From Erythrobacter sp. (lineage in GTDB: Bacteria; Pseudomonadota; Alphaproteobacteria; Sphingomonadales; Sphingomonadaceae), in NCBI GenBank assembly GCA_002695185.1, contig NZOF01000099.1, forward strand, positions 1 to 29,531: DNA of 29,531 nucleotides, given 5' to 3'. Shown here piece after piece: positions 7,520 to 13,966 of the stretch. The stretch's first letter is position 1. The number at the start of each line of letters is the position of its first letter. The notes beneath the pieces are model-generated. The model saw only the letters and a program-made list of their open reading frames with translations. It was not told the origin of the DNA and made no database searches. The position numbers and the translations under genes are program-made.

Positions 7520-7750
7520 ATGGACGATGACGACATCGACCGCGCCGACCGGGCGCGGAAGGGAAGCCCTTTTCTGACGGCGAAGCAAGCCGCCTACTTC
7601 CTCGGCCTACAGGCCAAGACGCTCAAGAATATGCGCTGGCGCGGCGAAGGTCCGCCCTTCCGGCGGCATGGCGGACAGGTCCGCTACCACATCGACGACC
7701 TGGAGGAATGGTCCCGCGAGAACCAGCCGAAGGGGAAGCGCGATGCGTAA
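7520..7750 (+). CDS. Small helix-turn-helix (excisionase/MerR-like) DNA-binding protein
   Basis: This 76-residue protein consists of a single HTH_17-type winged helix. TAKQAAYFLGLQAKTLKNMR is the HTH and GEGPPFRRHGGQVRYHIDDLEEW is the wing with the usual PPFxxxGGxVRY pattern. Proteins of this type act as recombination directionality factors or local regulators. The ATG at 7520 is preferred over 7511 because an AAGGA site sits 8-9 bp before it. The stop overlaps the start of traF by 8 bp, so the two are coupled. A role as regulator of the transfer genes or as excision factor for the ICE recombinase is inference. Confidence 0.85.
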   Translation: MDDDDIDRADRARKGSPFLTAKQAAYFLGLQAKTLKNMRWRGEGPPFRRHGGQVRYHIDDLEEWSRENQPKGKRDA

Positions 7751-8315
7751 ACGCCCCTTGCCGCTGTTCGACTGGCAACCGCCGTTGTGGCGCATACGCC
7801 GCGCCCGCCGCCGCCCGATCCTGATCGCGGGCGGCATCGGCCTCGCTATGATCGGCCTTGCCGCCACGTTGGATTTTGTCATCCAGCCCGCGCCGCGCAT
7901 GGTCTGGAATGCCTCCGCCAGCGCGCCGACAGGCTTGTGGCGCATTCGTCCCGGCGCGGCGATCCGCACCGGCGATATGGTGTTGGCGAGGACGCCCGAG
8001 AGCGTCCGCCAGCTTGCCGCGCAGCGCCACTATCTCCCCGCCAATGTCCCGCTGTTGAAGCGTGTCGCCGCTATGGGTGGCGACGAGGTTTGCGCGCTCG
8101 GACAGGAGATTTTCGTTAACGGGCGCTGGATCGGCGAGCGTCGCGGATTTGACCGGCAGGGCCGCCCGTTGCCGTGGTGGAGCGGTTGCGAACGCCTGCG
8201 CGGCGGGCGGCTGTTCCTGCTGATGAATGTGCCGGACTCGTTCGACGGGCGCTATTTCGGGCCGGTCGATGACACCGCGATTATCGGCAAGGCGACCCCG
8301 CTATGGCTGCGCTGA
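7743..8315 (+). CDS. traF: TraF, conjugative transfer S26-family pilin peptidase
   Basis: TraF is a membrane serine peptidase that processes TrbC prepilin to the mature pilin. The 190-residue protein has a basic N-terminus and one membrane segment (about residues 25-44, ILIAGGIGLAMIGLAATL). The S26 signature NASASAPTGLWRI is at 56-68, with likely catalytic Ser60; Lys106 in LLKRVAAMGGDEVC is the likely general base. The C-terminal FFGPV-type turn is present as YFGPVDD. It overlaps the HTH gene upstream and the transglycosylase gene downstream (13 bp). Its substrate, TrbC, is encoded about 10 kb downstream. Confidence 0.92.
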   Translation: MRKRPLPLFDWQPPLWRIRRARRRPILIAGGIGLAMIGLAATLDFVIQPAPRMVWNASASAPTGLWRIRPGAAIRTGDMVLARTPESVRQLAAQRHYLPANVPLLKRVAAMGGDEVCALGQEIFVNGRWIGERRGFDRQGRPLPWWSGCERLRGGRLFLLMNVPDSFDGRYFGPVDDTAIIGKATPLWLR

Positions 8316-9013
8316 TCCGTCTTGCCGCGCCCTTGGCGGCGGCTTCGCTGGCGCTCGCCTCGCCCTTGGCCGCGCCCGCCCGCGATGTCCCGCAGGCATC
8401 ACAGCCAGCGTTCAGCGCCTCGCCCGCCGTCGAACGGTGGCGGCCCTTTATTGCCGAAGCCTCGCAGCGTTTCGGCATCCCGCAGGCGTGGATTGCCGCC
8501 GTCATGCAGGCCGAAAGCGCCGGACTTACGCACCTGAACGGCCGCCCGATCACGTCGCACGCGGGCGCGATGGGCCTCATGCAGCTTATGCCCGGCACAT
8601 GGGCGGCCATGCGGCGCAGGCATGGCCTTGGCCCCGATCCGCACGATCCCCGCGACAATATATTGGCGGGCGCGGCCTATCTTCGGGAGATGCACGACCA
8701 GTTCGGATACCCCGGATTGTTCGCCGCCTACAACGCCGGTCCCGCCCGCTATGCCGAGCATTTGCGGACCGGCAAGCCGCTTCCCGGCGAGACGCGAAGC
8801 TATATCACGCAACTTGCAAGGACGCCCGCAACGCCCGCCATGCCGCCCGCGATCCTGTCGGGAACGCGGCTGTTTTTCCCGCTTGGCAGCGCGCAAAACC
8901 GGCCATCGGACGCGCCCGAACTGGCCCCCGATGGGGCCGGTTCCGCGCCTCAACAGTCCCCATCGGGCGGGTTGTTCGCGCCTCTGACCGTTCCCCCTGA
9001 GGATGGACGATGA
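8303..9013 (+). CDS. Conjugation-associated lytic transglycosylase (VirB1/TrbN-like)
   Basis: This 236-residue protein has a signal peptide ending near APA at about residues 24-26 and an SLT domain at about 45-150. The catalytic glutamate is Glu71 in MQAESAG. The domain also shows the GAMGLMQLMPGTW and NILAGAAYLREM motifs and AAYNAGP, all diagnostic of goose-lysozyme-like transglycosylases. It should locally cleave peptidoglycan so the Trb channel can cross the wall. The C-terminal 80 residues are proline-rich and probably disordered. The gene overlaps traF by 13 bp. Confidence 0.92.
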   Translation: MAALIRLAAPLAAASLALASPLAAPARDVPQASQPAFSASPAVERWRPFIAEASQRFGIPQAWIAAVMQAESAGLTHLNGRPITSHAGAMGLMQLMPGTWAAMRRRHGLGPDPHDPRDNILAGAAYLREMHDQFGYPGLFAAYNAGPARYAEHLRTGKPLPGETRSYITQLARTPATPAMPPAILSGTRLFFPLGSAQNRPSDAPELAPDGAGSAPQQSPSGGLFAPLTVPPEDGR

Positions 9014-9348
9014 TGGACGCGCATTCGCGCGTCGGGCGCGGGCGGATGGCGGATTTCTCCCATTCGGCGGGCTGGCTGGAGGATAGGGGAGAGAGGGCAA
9101 GATTAAAGCTCGATCCCGCAAGCGGGTTCAAGTCATTGTCTGCACATTATTATTTAACGAGACAGGTAAGCAAGGCAGAGAGACAGGTTAAGTCCAAGTT
9201 ATTGATTGAATTGACGCAGTCGCGAGACTCGTTGATTTGCCAAGAAATATCAGATGAGCCTTGCCGCCGTTTTCCAAAATCGGAGAGTTGGCGAGCATTT
9301 GAGATGATCGGCTTTACGAGTTCCTATGCGCCAAGGTCGCTGCCATGA
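9010..9348 (+). CDS. Possible small protein of unknown function; AT-richer segment
   Basis: The 112-residue frame starts with an ATGA overlap with the transglycosylase stop, behind a GAGGATGG ribosome site. It ends with an ATGA overlap with the methyltransferase start, which is what a real operon gene would do. Against this, the protein matches nothing I know and the codon use is poor. From about 9100 the DNA is clearly AT-richer than its neighbours, including an ATTATTATTTAA stretch, a CCCGC-AA-GCGGG hairpin at 9114-9125 and a near-direct repeat GACAGGTAAG/GACAGGTTAAG at 9161 and 9182. The stretch could instead be an intergenic promoter or oriT-type region upstream of the methyltransferase-relaxase pair. 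Confidence 0.35.
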   Translation: MMDAHSRVGRGRMADFSHSAGWLEDRGERARLKLDPASGFKSLSAHYYLTRQVSKAERQVKSKLLIELTQSRDSLICQEISDEPCRRFPKSESWRAFEMIGFTSSYAPRSLP

Positions 9349-10097
9349 GCAGGGTCGAAACCATCGGCACGGCGACGCTCTATCTGGGCGACTGCCGCGA
9401 CATTTTGCCGACCATCGGCGGATGCGATCATATCATCACCGATCCGCCCTATAGCGCCCGGACCCACACGGGCCACGAACTCGGACTCGGCAATGATGGC
9501 AGTCACAGGCGGACGCTCGGCTATTCCGAGTTGACGCCCGAAGACGTCGATCTGCTTGCCGGCCTGTTCGCAGAGGTGGTGGACGGGTGGATCGTCTGGA
9601 TGACCGATCATGTGCTTGCGCCCCGGATCGAATCCAGCCTGCGCGCCCGTGGCCGCTATGTCTTCGCGCCCGTGCCGTTCCATCACCCCGGCCGTAGCGT
9701 TCGCCTGATGGGCGACGGCCCGAGTTCCTGGACCGACTGGCTGATCGTGTCCCGCACCGCCGCCCAGCTCAAATGGGGCACCTTGCCGGGCGGCTACGTC
9801 GCCGGGCGCGGCTGGAACGACAAGGAACGCATGGGCGGCAAGCCCGTGCGCCTCATGCGGATGGTCGTGGCGGACTATTCGCGCCCCGGCGACCTGGTCT
9901 GCGATCCCTTCATGGGCGCGGGCACGACCGGCATTGCCTGCCACGCCGAGCAGCGGCGTTTCGTGGGCATCGAGATCGACGCGGCCACCTTCGACGTCGC
10001 GTGCAGGCGGATCGAGGCGGCCCAGCGTCAGGGGCAACTCTTCAAGCTGGAACGCGATGGCAGCAGCATCGCCGTTCCCTCACGCCAGGCCGACTAG
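9345..10097 (+). CDS. Orphan DNA adenine/cytosine-N4 methyltransferase
   Basis: This 250-residue SAM-dependent methyltransferase has the catalytic motif DPPY at 33-36 and the SAM-binding motif DPFMGAGTTG at 187-196. That motif order (IV before I) is typical of beta-class amino-methyltransferases. No restriction endonuclease gene is next to it, so it probably modifies the element to escape host restriction or marks its own DNA. It stands just before the relaxase (3-bp gap), so the two are co-expressed. ATG 9345 has an AAGG site 9 bp upstream. Target sequence unknown. Confidence 0.9.
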   Translation: MSRVETIGTATLYLGDCRDILPTIGGCDHIITDPPYSARTHTGHELGLGNDGSHRRTLGYSELTPEDVDLLAGLFAEVVDGWIVWMTDHVLAPRIESSLRARGRYVFAPVPFHHPGRSVRLMGDGPSSWTDWLIVSRTAAQLKWGTLPGGYVAGRGWNDKERMGGKPVRLMRMVVADYSRPGDLVCDPFMGAGTTGIACHAEQRRFVGIEIDAATFDVACRRIEAAQRQGQLFKLERDGSSIAVPSRQAD

Positions 10098-10100
10098 CCG

Positions 10101-12068
10101 ATGAGCGGCGAGGACGACTTCACGCCTCATTTGGGCAAACCCCGCGCCAAGGGAGGCCGCAAGGGACGCACCTATCTTCAGCGCGTCCTTCAGGCGCGGG
10201 CATTGGCAGGCGGCGGGCGGCGCATCGGCCGCACCTTCAACGGGAGCCGGATCGCGCGTGGCACGGTAGCGGGACGGCAGCTCGCCATGCGCGATCGTCT
10301 CGGCGCCTACCGCCAGCGCCGCGTGGTGGTGAAATACCGCATTGCCCGCTTGAACAAGGCGAACAGCCTGGGCGCCGCCCGCGCGCACCTGCGCTACATC
10401 CAGCGCGACGGCGTGACCCGCGAAGGCGCGCCGGGCCAGCTCTATTCGGCCGAGCAGGACAGAGCCGACGGCAAGGCGTTCCTCGAACGCTGCGACGGCG
10501 ACCGGCATCAATTCCGGTTCATCGTATCCCCGGAGGACGGCCAGCATTACGACGACCTCAAATCGCTGACCCGCCGCCTCATGACGCAGATGGAGCAGGA
10601 CTTGGGGACGAAGCTCGATTGGGTGGCGGTCGATCATTTCAACACCGGCCACCCGCACACCCATATCGTCGTGCGCGGCGTCAACGATCGCGGGCAGGAT
10701 CTGGTGATTGGCGGCGAATATCTGACCAGCGGTATCCGCGAGCGCGCGGCCGAACTGGTGTCGCTCGACCTTGGGCCGCGCACGGACATTGAGATCGAGG
10801 ACCGGCTACGCGCCGAGATCGAGCAGGAGCGGTTGACCAGCATCGACCGGAAGCTGTTGCGCGATATGGATGCGGGCCGGATTGTCGAGGCCGCCGACCG
10901 CGATCCCTTCCACCAGTCCTTGCGTGCGGGCCGTTTACAGAAGCTCGGGCACCTCGGTCTGGCCGGCGAGATCGAACCGGGCCGCTGGCAACTGGCCGAA
11001 GGCATGGACGCCACCTTGAAGCGCATGGGCGAGCGCGGCGACATTATCCGCACCATGCAGCGCGCTTTCACCGAACATGGGCTGGAGCGTAACCTGTCCG
11101 ACTACGCGATTGCCGACCCGGAGAGCATGGCCCCGATCGTGGGGCGCGTCGTGGAGCGCGGCCTGTCCGACGAAGTGAACGACCGCCATTATCTGATCGT
11201 GGACGGCACGGACGGCCGCAGCCATTATGTCGATATCGGCACGGGCGAGGCGACCGGCATTGTCCCGACCGGCGCCGTGGTGCGGATCGCGCCCAAGCCG
11301 ACCGATGCCCGCGCCGTTGACAGGACGGTTGCCGAGATCGCCGCGGCCAATGGCGGGCGCTACAGCATCGACCTTCATTTGCGCCACGATCCCCGCGCGA
11401 CCGAGAACTTTGCCGAAACCCATGTCCGGCGTCTTGAGGCGATGCGCCGCGCCATGAAAAGCGTCGAGCGCGAGCCGGACGGAACATGGATCATCGCCCC
11501 CGATCATGTGACGCGCGCCGCCGCCTTCGAGGCGCAGCGGGCCAAGGCCGCCCCGGTGATCGTGGATACGCTGTCCGCGATTCCGCTGGAGCGGCAGGCG
11601 GGCACCGACGGCGCGACCTGGCTGGACCGGCAACTTGTCGCCGTCGATCCCGAACAGCTCTGCGATGCCGGATTCGGCCGGGAGACGCGCGCCGCACTGG
11701 CGGCGCGGCGGCAATGGCTTATCGCGGAAGGACTGGCGCAAGAGGAACAGGGCCGTATCGTCTATCGGGCGAACCTTCTTGCCGTGCTGCGGCGGCGCGA
11801 GATGAACCGCGTTGCCGGGCAGCTCTCCGATGAACTTGGACTATCCTATGCCGAAGCCAAGCCGGGCGAGCGGATCGAGGGCATCTATCGCCGCCCGGTT
11901 GAACTGGCATCGGGCCGCTATGCGCTGATCGAAAAGAGCCGGGAGTTTACGTTGGTGCCGTGGCGGCCGGTGCTGGACCGCCATCTTGAGAAACAGGTAT
12001 CGGGCATCATGCGCGGCGACAACATCAACTGGACCATCGGCCGCCAGCGCGGGCCGTCGATTTCGTGA
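10101..12068 (+). CDS. MOBP-type relaxase (VirD2-like, DUF3363)
   Basis: This 655-residue relaxase should nick oriT and lead the strand into the recipient. Features seen are a basic N-terminal 80 residues, a probable catalytic Tyr99 in HLRYIQRDG, RHQFRFIVSPED at 135-146, and the metal-binding three-histidine motif GHPHTHIVVRG with HPHTH at 184-188. A long C-terminal DUF3363 region follows (about 250-655). This architecture is common in proteobacterial ICEs. It sits 3 bp after the methyltransferase and ends just before a palindromic operator for the toxin-antitoxin operon. Its cognate nick site is not proven; see the candidate at 13692. Confidence 0.93.
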   Translation: MSGEDDFTPHLGKPRAKGGRKGRTYLQRVLQARALAGGGRRIGRTFNGSRIARGTVAGRQLAMRDRLGAYRQRRVVVKYRIARLNKANSLGAARAHLRYIQRDGVTREGAPGQLYSAEQDRADGKAFLERCDGDRHQFRFIVSPEDGQHYDDLKSLTRRLMTQMEQDLGTKLDWVAVDHFNTGHPHTHIVVRGVNDRGQDLVIGGEYLTSGIRERAAELVSLDLGPRTDIEIEDRLRAEIEQERLTSIDRKLLRDMDAGRIVEAADRDPFHQSLRAGRLQKLGHLGLAGEIEPGRWQLAEGMDATLKRMGERGDIIRTMQRAFTEHGLERNLSDYAIADPESMAPIVGRVVERGLSDEVNDRHYLIVDGTDGRSHYVDIGTGEATGIVPTGAVVRIAPKPTDARAVDRTVAEIAAANGGRYSIDLHLRHDPRATENFAETHVRRLEAMRRAMKSVEREPDGTWIIAPDHVTRAAAFEAQRAKAAPVIVDTLSAIPLERQAGTDGATWLDRQLVAVDPEQLCDAGFGRETRAALAARRQWLIAEGLAQEEQGRIVYRANLLAVLRRREMNRVAGQLSDELGLSYAEAKPGERIEGIYRRPVELASGRYALIEKSREFTLVPWRPVLDRHLEKQVSGIMRGDNINWTIGRQRGPSIS

Positions 12069-12079
12069 ATGGACAAATG

Positions 12080-12095
12080 GTAACGTATATGTTAC
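12080..12095. promoter_or_regulatory. Putative palindromic operator of the toxin-antitoxin operon
   Basis: GTAAC at 12080-12084 and GTTAC at 12091-12095 form an inverted repeat around GTATAT. Outer ACAA and TTGT extend it imperfectly. The stretch is AT-rich in a GC-rich background and sits 16 bp before the toxin start. Auto-repression by an antitoxin is the usual scheme for such operons; binding here is inferred. Confidence 0.55.
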
Positions 12096-12111
12096 TTGTG
12101 GAGACGGATAG

Positions 12112-12450
12112 ATGATGGTGAAGGAGTATATTCGGGAGGACGAATCATGTCCGTTCCGAATGTGGTTCGATGGTCTGGATGTTCAGGCGGCCACCAAGGT
12201 CACAACCGCGACGTTGCGCCTGGAAGCGGGCAACACGTCGAACGTGAAATGGCTTGGTGGTGGTCTTGGCGAATACAAGATCGATTGGGGACCGGGCTAT
12301 CGGCTCTATCTGACACAGGATGGCGACACGCTCATCATCCTGTTCACTGGTGGAGCGAAGAAACGGCAGCAGGCGGACATTGAATGGGCGCGAACATTGC
12401 TGGCGGAATACAAGGCCCGGAAGGCTGCGAAGCTGAAAGGCGGAAAGTGA
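12112..12450 (+). CDS. RelE/ParE-superfamily toxin (phage Gp49/HigB-like)
   Basis: This 112-residue protein belongs to the Gp49-like branch of type II toxins, which are mostly ribosome-dependent mRNA interferases. Signatures are FRMWFDGLDVQAATKVTTATLR, followed by GGGLGEYKIDWGPGYRLYL and a final ILFTGGAKKRQQADIEWAR. The basic residues of the last block are typical of the active face. A GGAGACGG ribosome site precedes the first of two adjacent ATGs (12112, 12115). Toxin-first order followed by an HTH protein fits the higBA type. The next gene begins 7 bp downstream. Confidence 0.88.
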   Translation: MMVKEYIREDESCPFRMWFDGLDVQAATKVTTATLRLEAGNTSNVKWLGGGLGEYKIDWGPGYRLYLTQDGDTLIILFTGGAKKRQQADIEWARTLLAEYKARKAAKLKGGK

Positions 12451-12457
12451 AACGACG

Positions 12458-12775
12458 ATGCTGACACGCGATTTCAAGGATACGGTGAAGGAGCGCGCCG
12501 CGCGCGATCCCGATTTCGCCAAGGCGCTACTCGATGAGGCGGCAACGCTGTTCCTCAATGGCGAGCCGCATATCGCGCGTCTGGTGCTGCGCGATCTGGT
12601 GAATGCCTCGGTCGGGTTCGAGGAGCTGGCCGTCGAAACCAAACGGCCGAGCAAGAGCCTCCACCGGATGCTGTCCGAGAAGGGCAATCCGAGCATGGAC
12701 AATCTTGCCGACATATTCGGCGCGCTTCGCAAGCGGCTTGGCGTGCAGCTTCAAGCCCATGCGGTCGAAGTGTGA
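12458..12775 (+). CDS. HigA-like antitoxin / transcriptional regulator
   Basis: This 105-residue protein resembles addiction-module antidotes of the COG3636/HigA type. It opens with LTRDFKDTVKERAARDPDFAKALLDEAA. A C-terminal HTH follows (about 62-95): VGFEELAVETKRPSKSLHRMLSEKGNPSMDNLADIF. It should neutralise the upstream toxin and repress the operon. The TGA shares one base with the ATG of a second HTH gene (TGATG). Confidence 0.85.
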   Translation: MLTRDFKDTVKERAARDPDFAKALLDEAATLFLNGEPHIARLVLRDLVNASVGFEELAVETKRPSKSLHRMLSEKGNPSMDNLADIFGALRKRLGVQLQAHAVEV

Positions 12776-13074
12776 TGGCAGCGAAGAATGCGATGGAACG
12801 CCACAGCGCCGATAATGTGTGGGAGACGCTGGAGGATACGCCGGCCGCCGCTTTGAACATGACCTTGCGGTCCCGGCTTCTGATTGCCATCGAGCAACAG
12901 GTTCGCGACTGGAACGTGACGCAGGCCGAAGCCGCGCGCCGACTTGGTGTCCGGCAACCCCGCCTCAACGACCTGCTGCGTGGCAAGATCGATCTGTTCA
13001 GCCTCGATACGCTGGTGAACCTGGCGGTGAAGGCGGGCCTGTCGGTGCGGATGGACGTGACCGAAGGCCCCTGA
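12775..13074 (+). CDS. Second XRE-family (HTH_37-like) regulator in the toxin-antitoxin operon
   Basis: The 99-residue protein has an XRE-type HTH at about residues 45-80: NVTQAEAARRLGVRQPRLNDLL followed by GKIDLFSLDTLVNLAVKAG. Such proteins are themselves common antitoxins for Gp49 toxins, so this operon has one toxin and two candidate antitoxins or regulators. ATG 12775 is preferred over the GTG at 12772 because it gives the TGATG junction. It may be the DNA-binding arm of a three-component module; this is inference. Confidence 0.85.
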   Translation: MAAKNAMERHSADNVWETLEDTPAAALNMTLRSRLLIAIEQQVRDWNVTQAEAARRLGVRQPRLNDLLRGKIDLFSLDTLVNLAVKAGLSVRMDVTEGP

Positions 13075-13103
13075 CCGGCCTTCCATTTGTTCTTATAATG
13101 TTC
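13071..13103 (+). promoter_or_regulatory. Promoter with a LexA (SOS) box overlapping its -10
   Basis: A consensus TATAAT lies at 13094-13099, with CTGACC at 13071-13076 as -35 and 17 bp between them. Overlapping the -10 is GTTC (13089-13092), seven bases, then GTTC (13100-13103). This is exactly the GTTC-N7-GTTC LexA operator known for alphaproteobacteria. LexA bound here would block RNA polymerase, so the downstream small gene should be induced by DNA damage. The site is seen directly; regulation is inferred. Confidence 0.75.
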
Positions 13104-13158
13104 TAGTTTGGATTCCTCACGCCGACCTGGCGATTCGATGAGAGATCAGGAACCCGCG

Positions 13159-13368
13159 ATGCAGCATGATATGTGCCTGCGCGCTGCGGCGCGCGCGATC
13201 TATGACGCCTGCTATCCAACCGACGAGCTTGCGCCGGTCGGTTTTGATGAAGCCGAGCGATATGGAACGATCCACTACCGGCGAGCGGTGGAAGCCGCGC
13301 AGAAGGCGCGGATGCACCTCGCCTACAGTCGGGAAACGCAACCGTGCCTGTTCGAGATGTTGGCATAG
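13159..13368 (+). CDS. Small SOS-boxed protein with a C-terminal QxxLF (clamp-binding-like) motif
   Basis: This 69-residue protein has no named family. Residues 9-20 are AARAIYDACYPT, followed by DEAERYGTIHYRRAVEAAQKARMHLA, a long helix. The last nine residues contain QPCLF at 61-65, which fits the QxxLF beta-sliding-clamp-binding consensus and sits where such tails usually are. ATG 13159 is chosen because AGGA lies about 8 bp before it; an upstream ATG at 13138 would add seven residues. The gene stands directly behind a promoter with a LexA box. I infer a DNA-damage-induced protein that may touch the replication clamp. This rests on a five-residue motif and is unproven. Confidence 0.65.
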   Translation: MQHDMCLRAAARAIYDACYPTDELAPVGFDEAERYGTIHYRRAVEAAQKARMHLAYSRETQPCLFEMLA

Positions 13369-13384
13369 TGGTGAGCCGCGTCGA

Positions 13385-13412
13385 TTGACATGACCGTGGG
13401 GAATATTTCAAT
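13385..13412 (+). promoter_or_regulatory. Candidate promoter before the 56-residue gene
   Basis: A perfect -35 TTGACA lies at 13385-13390, with a weak TTCAAT at 13407-13412 after a 16-bp spacer. The strength is doubtful because of the -10. It would drive the small gene at 13453 and possibly the structured stretch downstream. Confidence 0.4.
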
Positions 13413-13452
13413 GCGAACCTGTTCCGTAGTTCGCGGATATTGGAGTCGATGA

Positions 13453-13623
13453 ATGGCGGTTTCCGACACGCTTTCCGAAGCAGTCGATGAGATCAGAGAC
13501 TATCTCGACACCAATCCCGGTATGTATCGGGCGGTTCGCCCGCGGATCGAAGCGCTGCTCGCCGAGATGGAACAGGTGCGCGTCCTGCTGGATACACCGC
13601 CCCTAAGTGATCCGGGCGGATAG
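13453..13623 (+). CDS. Small helical protein of unknown function
   Basis: This 56-residue frame has a good ribosome site (TTGGAG, 7 bp before the ATG) and the codon use of its neighbours. The protein is almost all helix: LSEAVDEIRDYLDT, then AVRPRIEALLAEMEQVRVLL, and looks like a short antiparallel helical pair. There is no membrane segment. It lies between the LexA-boxed gene and the hairpin-rich region. Function unknown. Confidence 0.6.
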   Translation: MAVSDTLSEAVDEIRDYLDTNPGMYRAVRPRIEALLAEMEQVRVLLDTPPLSDPGG

Positions 13624-13691
13624 GAAATAGATACCCGCGAGACTGGCGACTAATGGCGCGTGACGCGCTGTAGTCGGCTCGCCTACCTTGG

Positions 13692-13710
13692 CGGCATCCT
13701 ACCCGCCTGC
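13692..13710 (+). other. Candidate nic site resembling that of IncP oriT
   Basis: CATCCTACCCG at 13695-13705 followed by CCTG resembles the RP4 nic region (ATCCTG, cut, CCCGGCTG) at most positions. The main difference is A instead of G before the expected cut between 13701 and 13702. It is the only such match I saw in non-coding DNA of the window, it sits among hairpins, and the relaxase here is of the MOBP class. The call is a hypothesis. Confidence 0.35.
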
Positions 13711-13783
13711 TAGTCAGGCTTCCGCGCTGCACAAAGGGCAGCGCCGGGACTGCTAATCCCGACGAAACGAAACCGTCTCGGAG

Positions 13784-13800
13784 ACCCCGGTTTCCGGGGT
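13784..13800 (+). terminator. GC-rich hairpin, possible attenuator
   Basis: ACCCCGG-TTT-CCGGGGT is a perfect 7-bp stem with a three-base loop. It cannot form together with the overlapping GAAACCG/CGGTTTC stem at 13769-13794. Such alternatives are the layout of attenuators, but no T-tract follows, so this remains tentative. Confidence 0.35.
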
Positions 13801-13966
13801 GTCACCGTGTATGTCCAGACCGTAAGGTTAAAGACGGTGGCGCATGATCGTCATGTTAGCAGCTCCGGCGGCTCCCGCGTCCAGCGCGCGGGAGTTCGGT
13901 GCCTCGCATGGTGCGGTGTCTCCCGGTTGACCCTAATCGAGCGCATATGCCCGATCGAGAGGCAGC

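Larger units (their letters stand above)
13624..13966. other. 343-bp non-coding stretch rich in hairpins (possible oriT or structured RNA)
   Basis: No convincing gene is seen. Inverted repeats found by eye are: CGACTA/TAGTCG enclosing GCGCG-TGA-CGCGC (13647-13676); GCCTG/CAGGC (13705-13719); GCGCTGC/GCAGCGC with a 7-base loop (13724-13744); CGGGA/TCCCG with loop CTGCTAA (13745-13761); GAAACCG/CGGTTTC (13769-13794), which competes with ACCCCGG/CCGGGGT (13784-13800); and CTCCCGCG/CGCGGGAG (13872-13894). This density is unusual. The stretch separates the relaxase/accessory block from traG and may be the transfer origin, a leader with switching hairpins, or a small RNA gene. Confidence 0.6.

Noticed and set aside
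13418..13435. Second LexA box at GTTC...GTTC
   Set aside because: The two GTTC copies are only four bases apart, not seven, so they do not fit the operator.
13724..13800. tRNA-Ser(GCU)-like gene: a 5-bp stem with loop CTGCTAA
   Set aside because: The loop matches a tRNA-Ser(GCU) anticodon loop, but no acceptor stem, D-arm or TTCGAAT T-loop can be placed around it.
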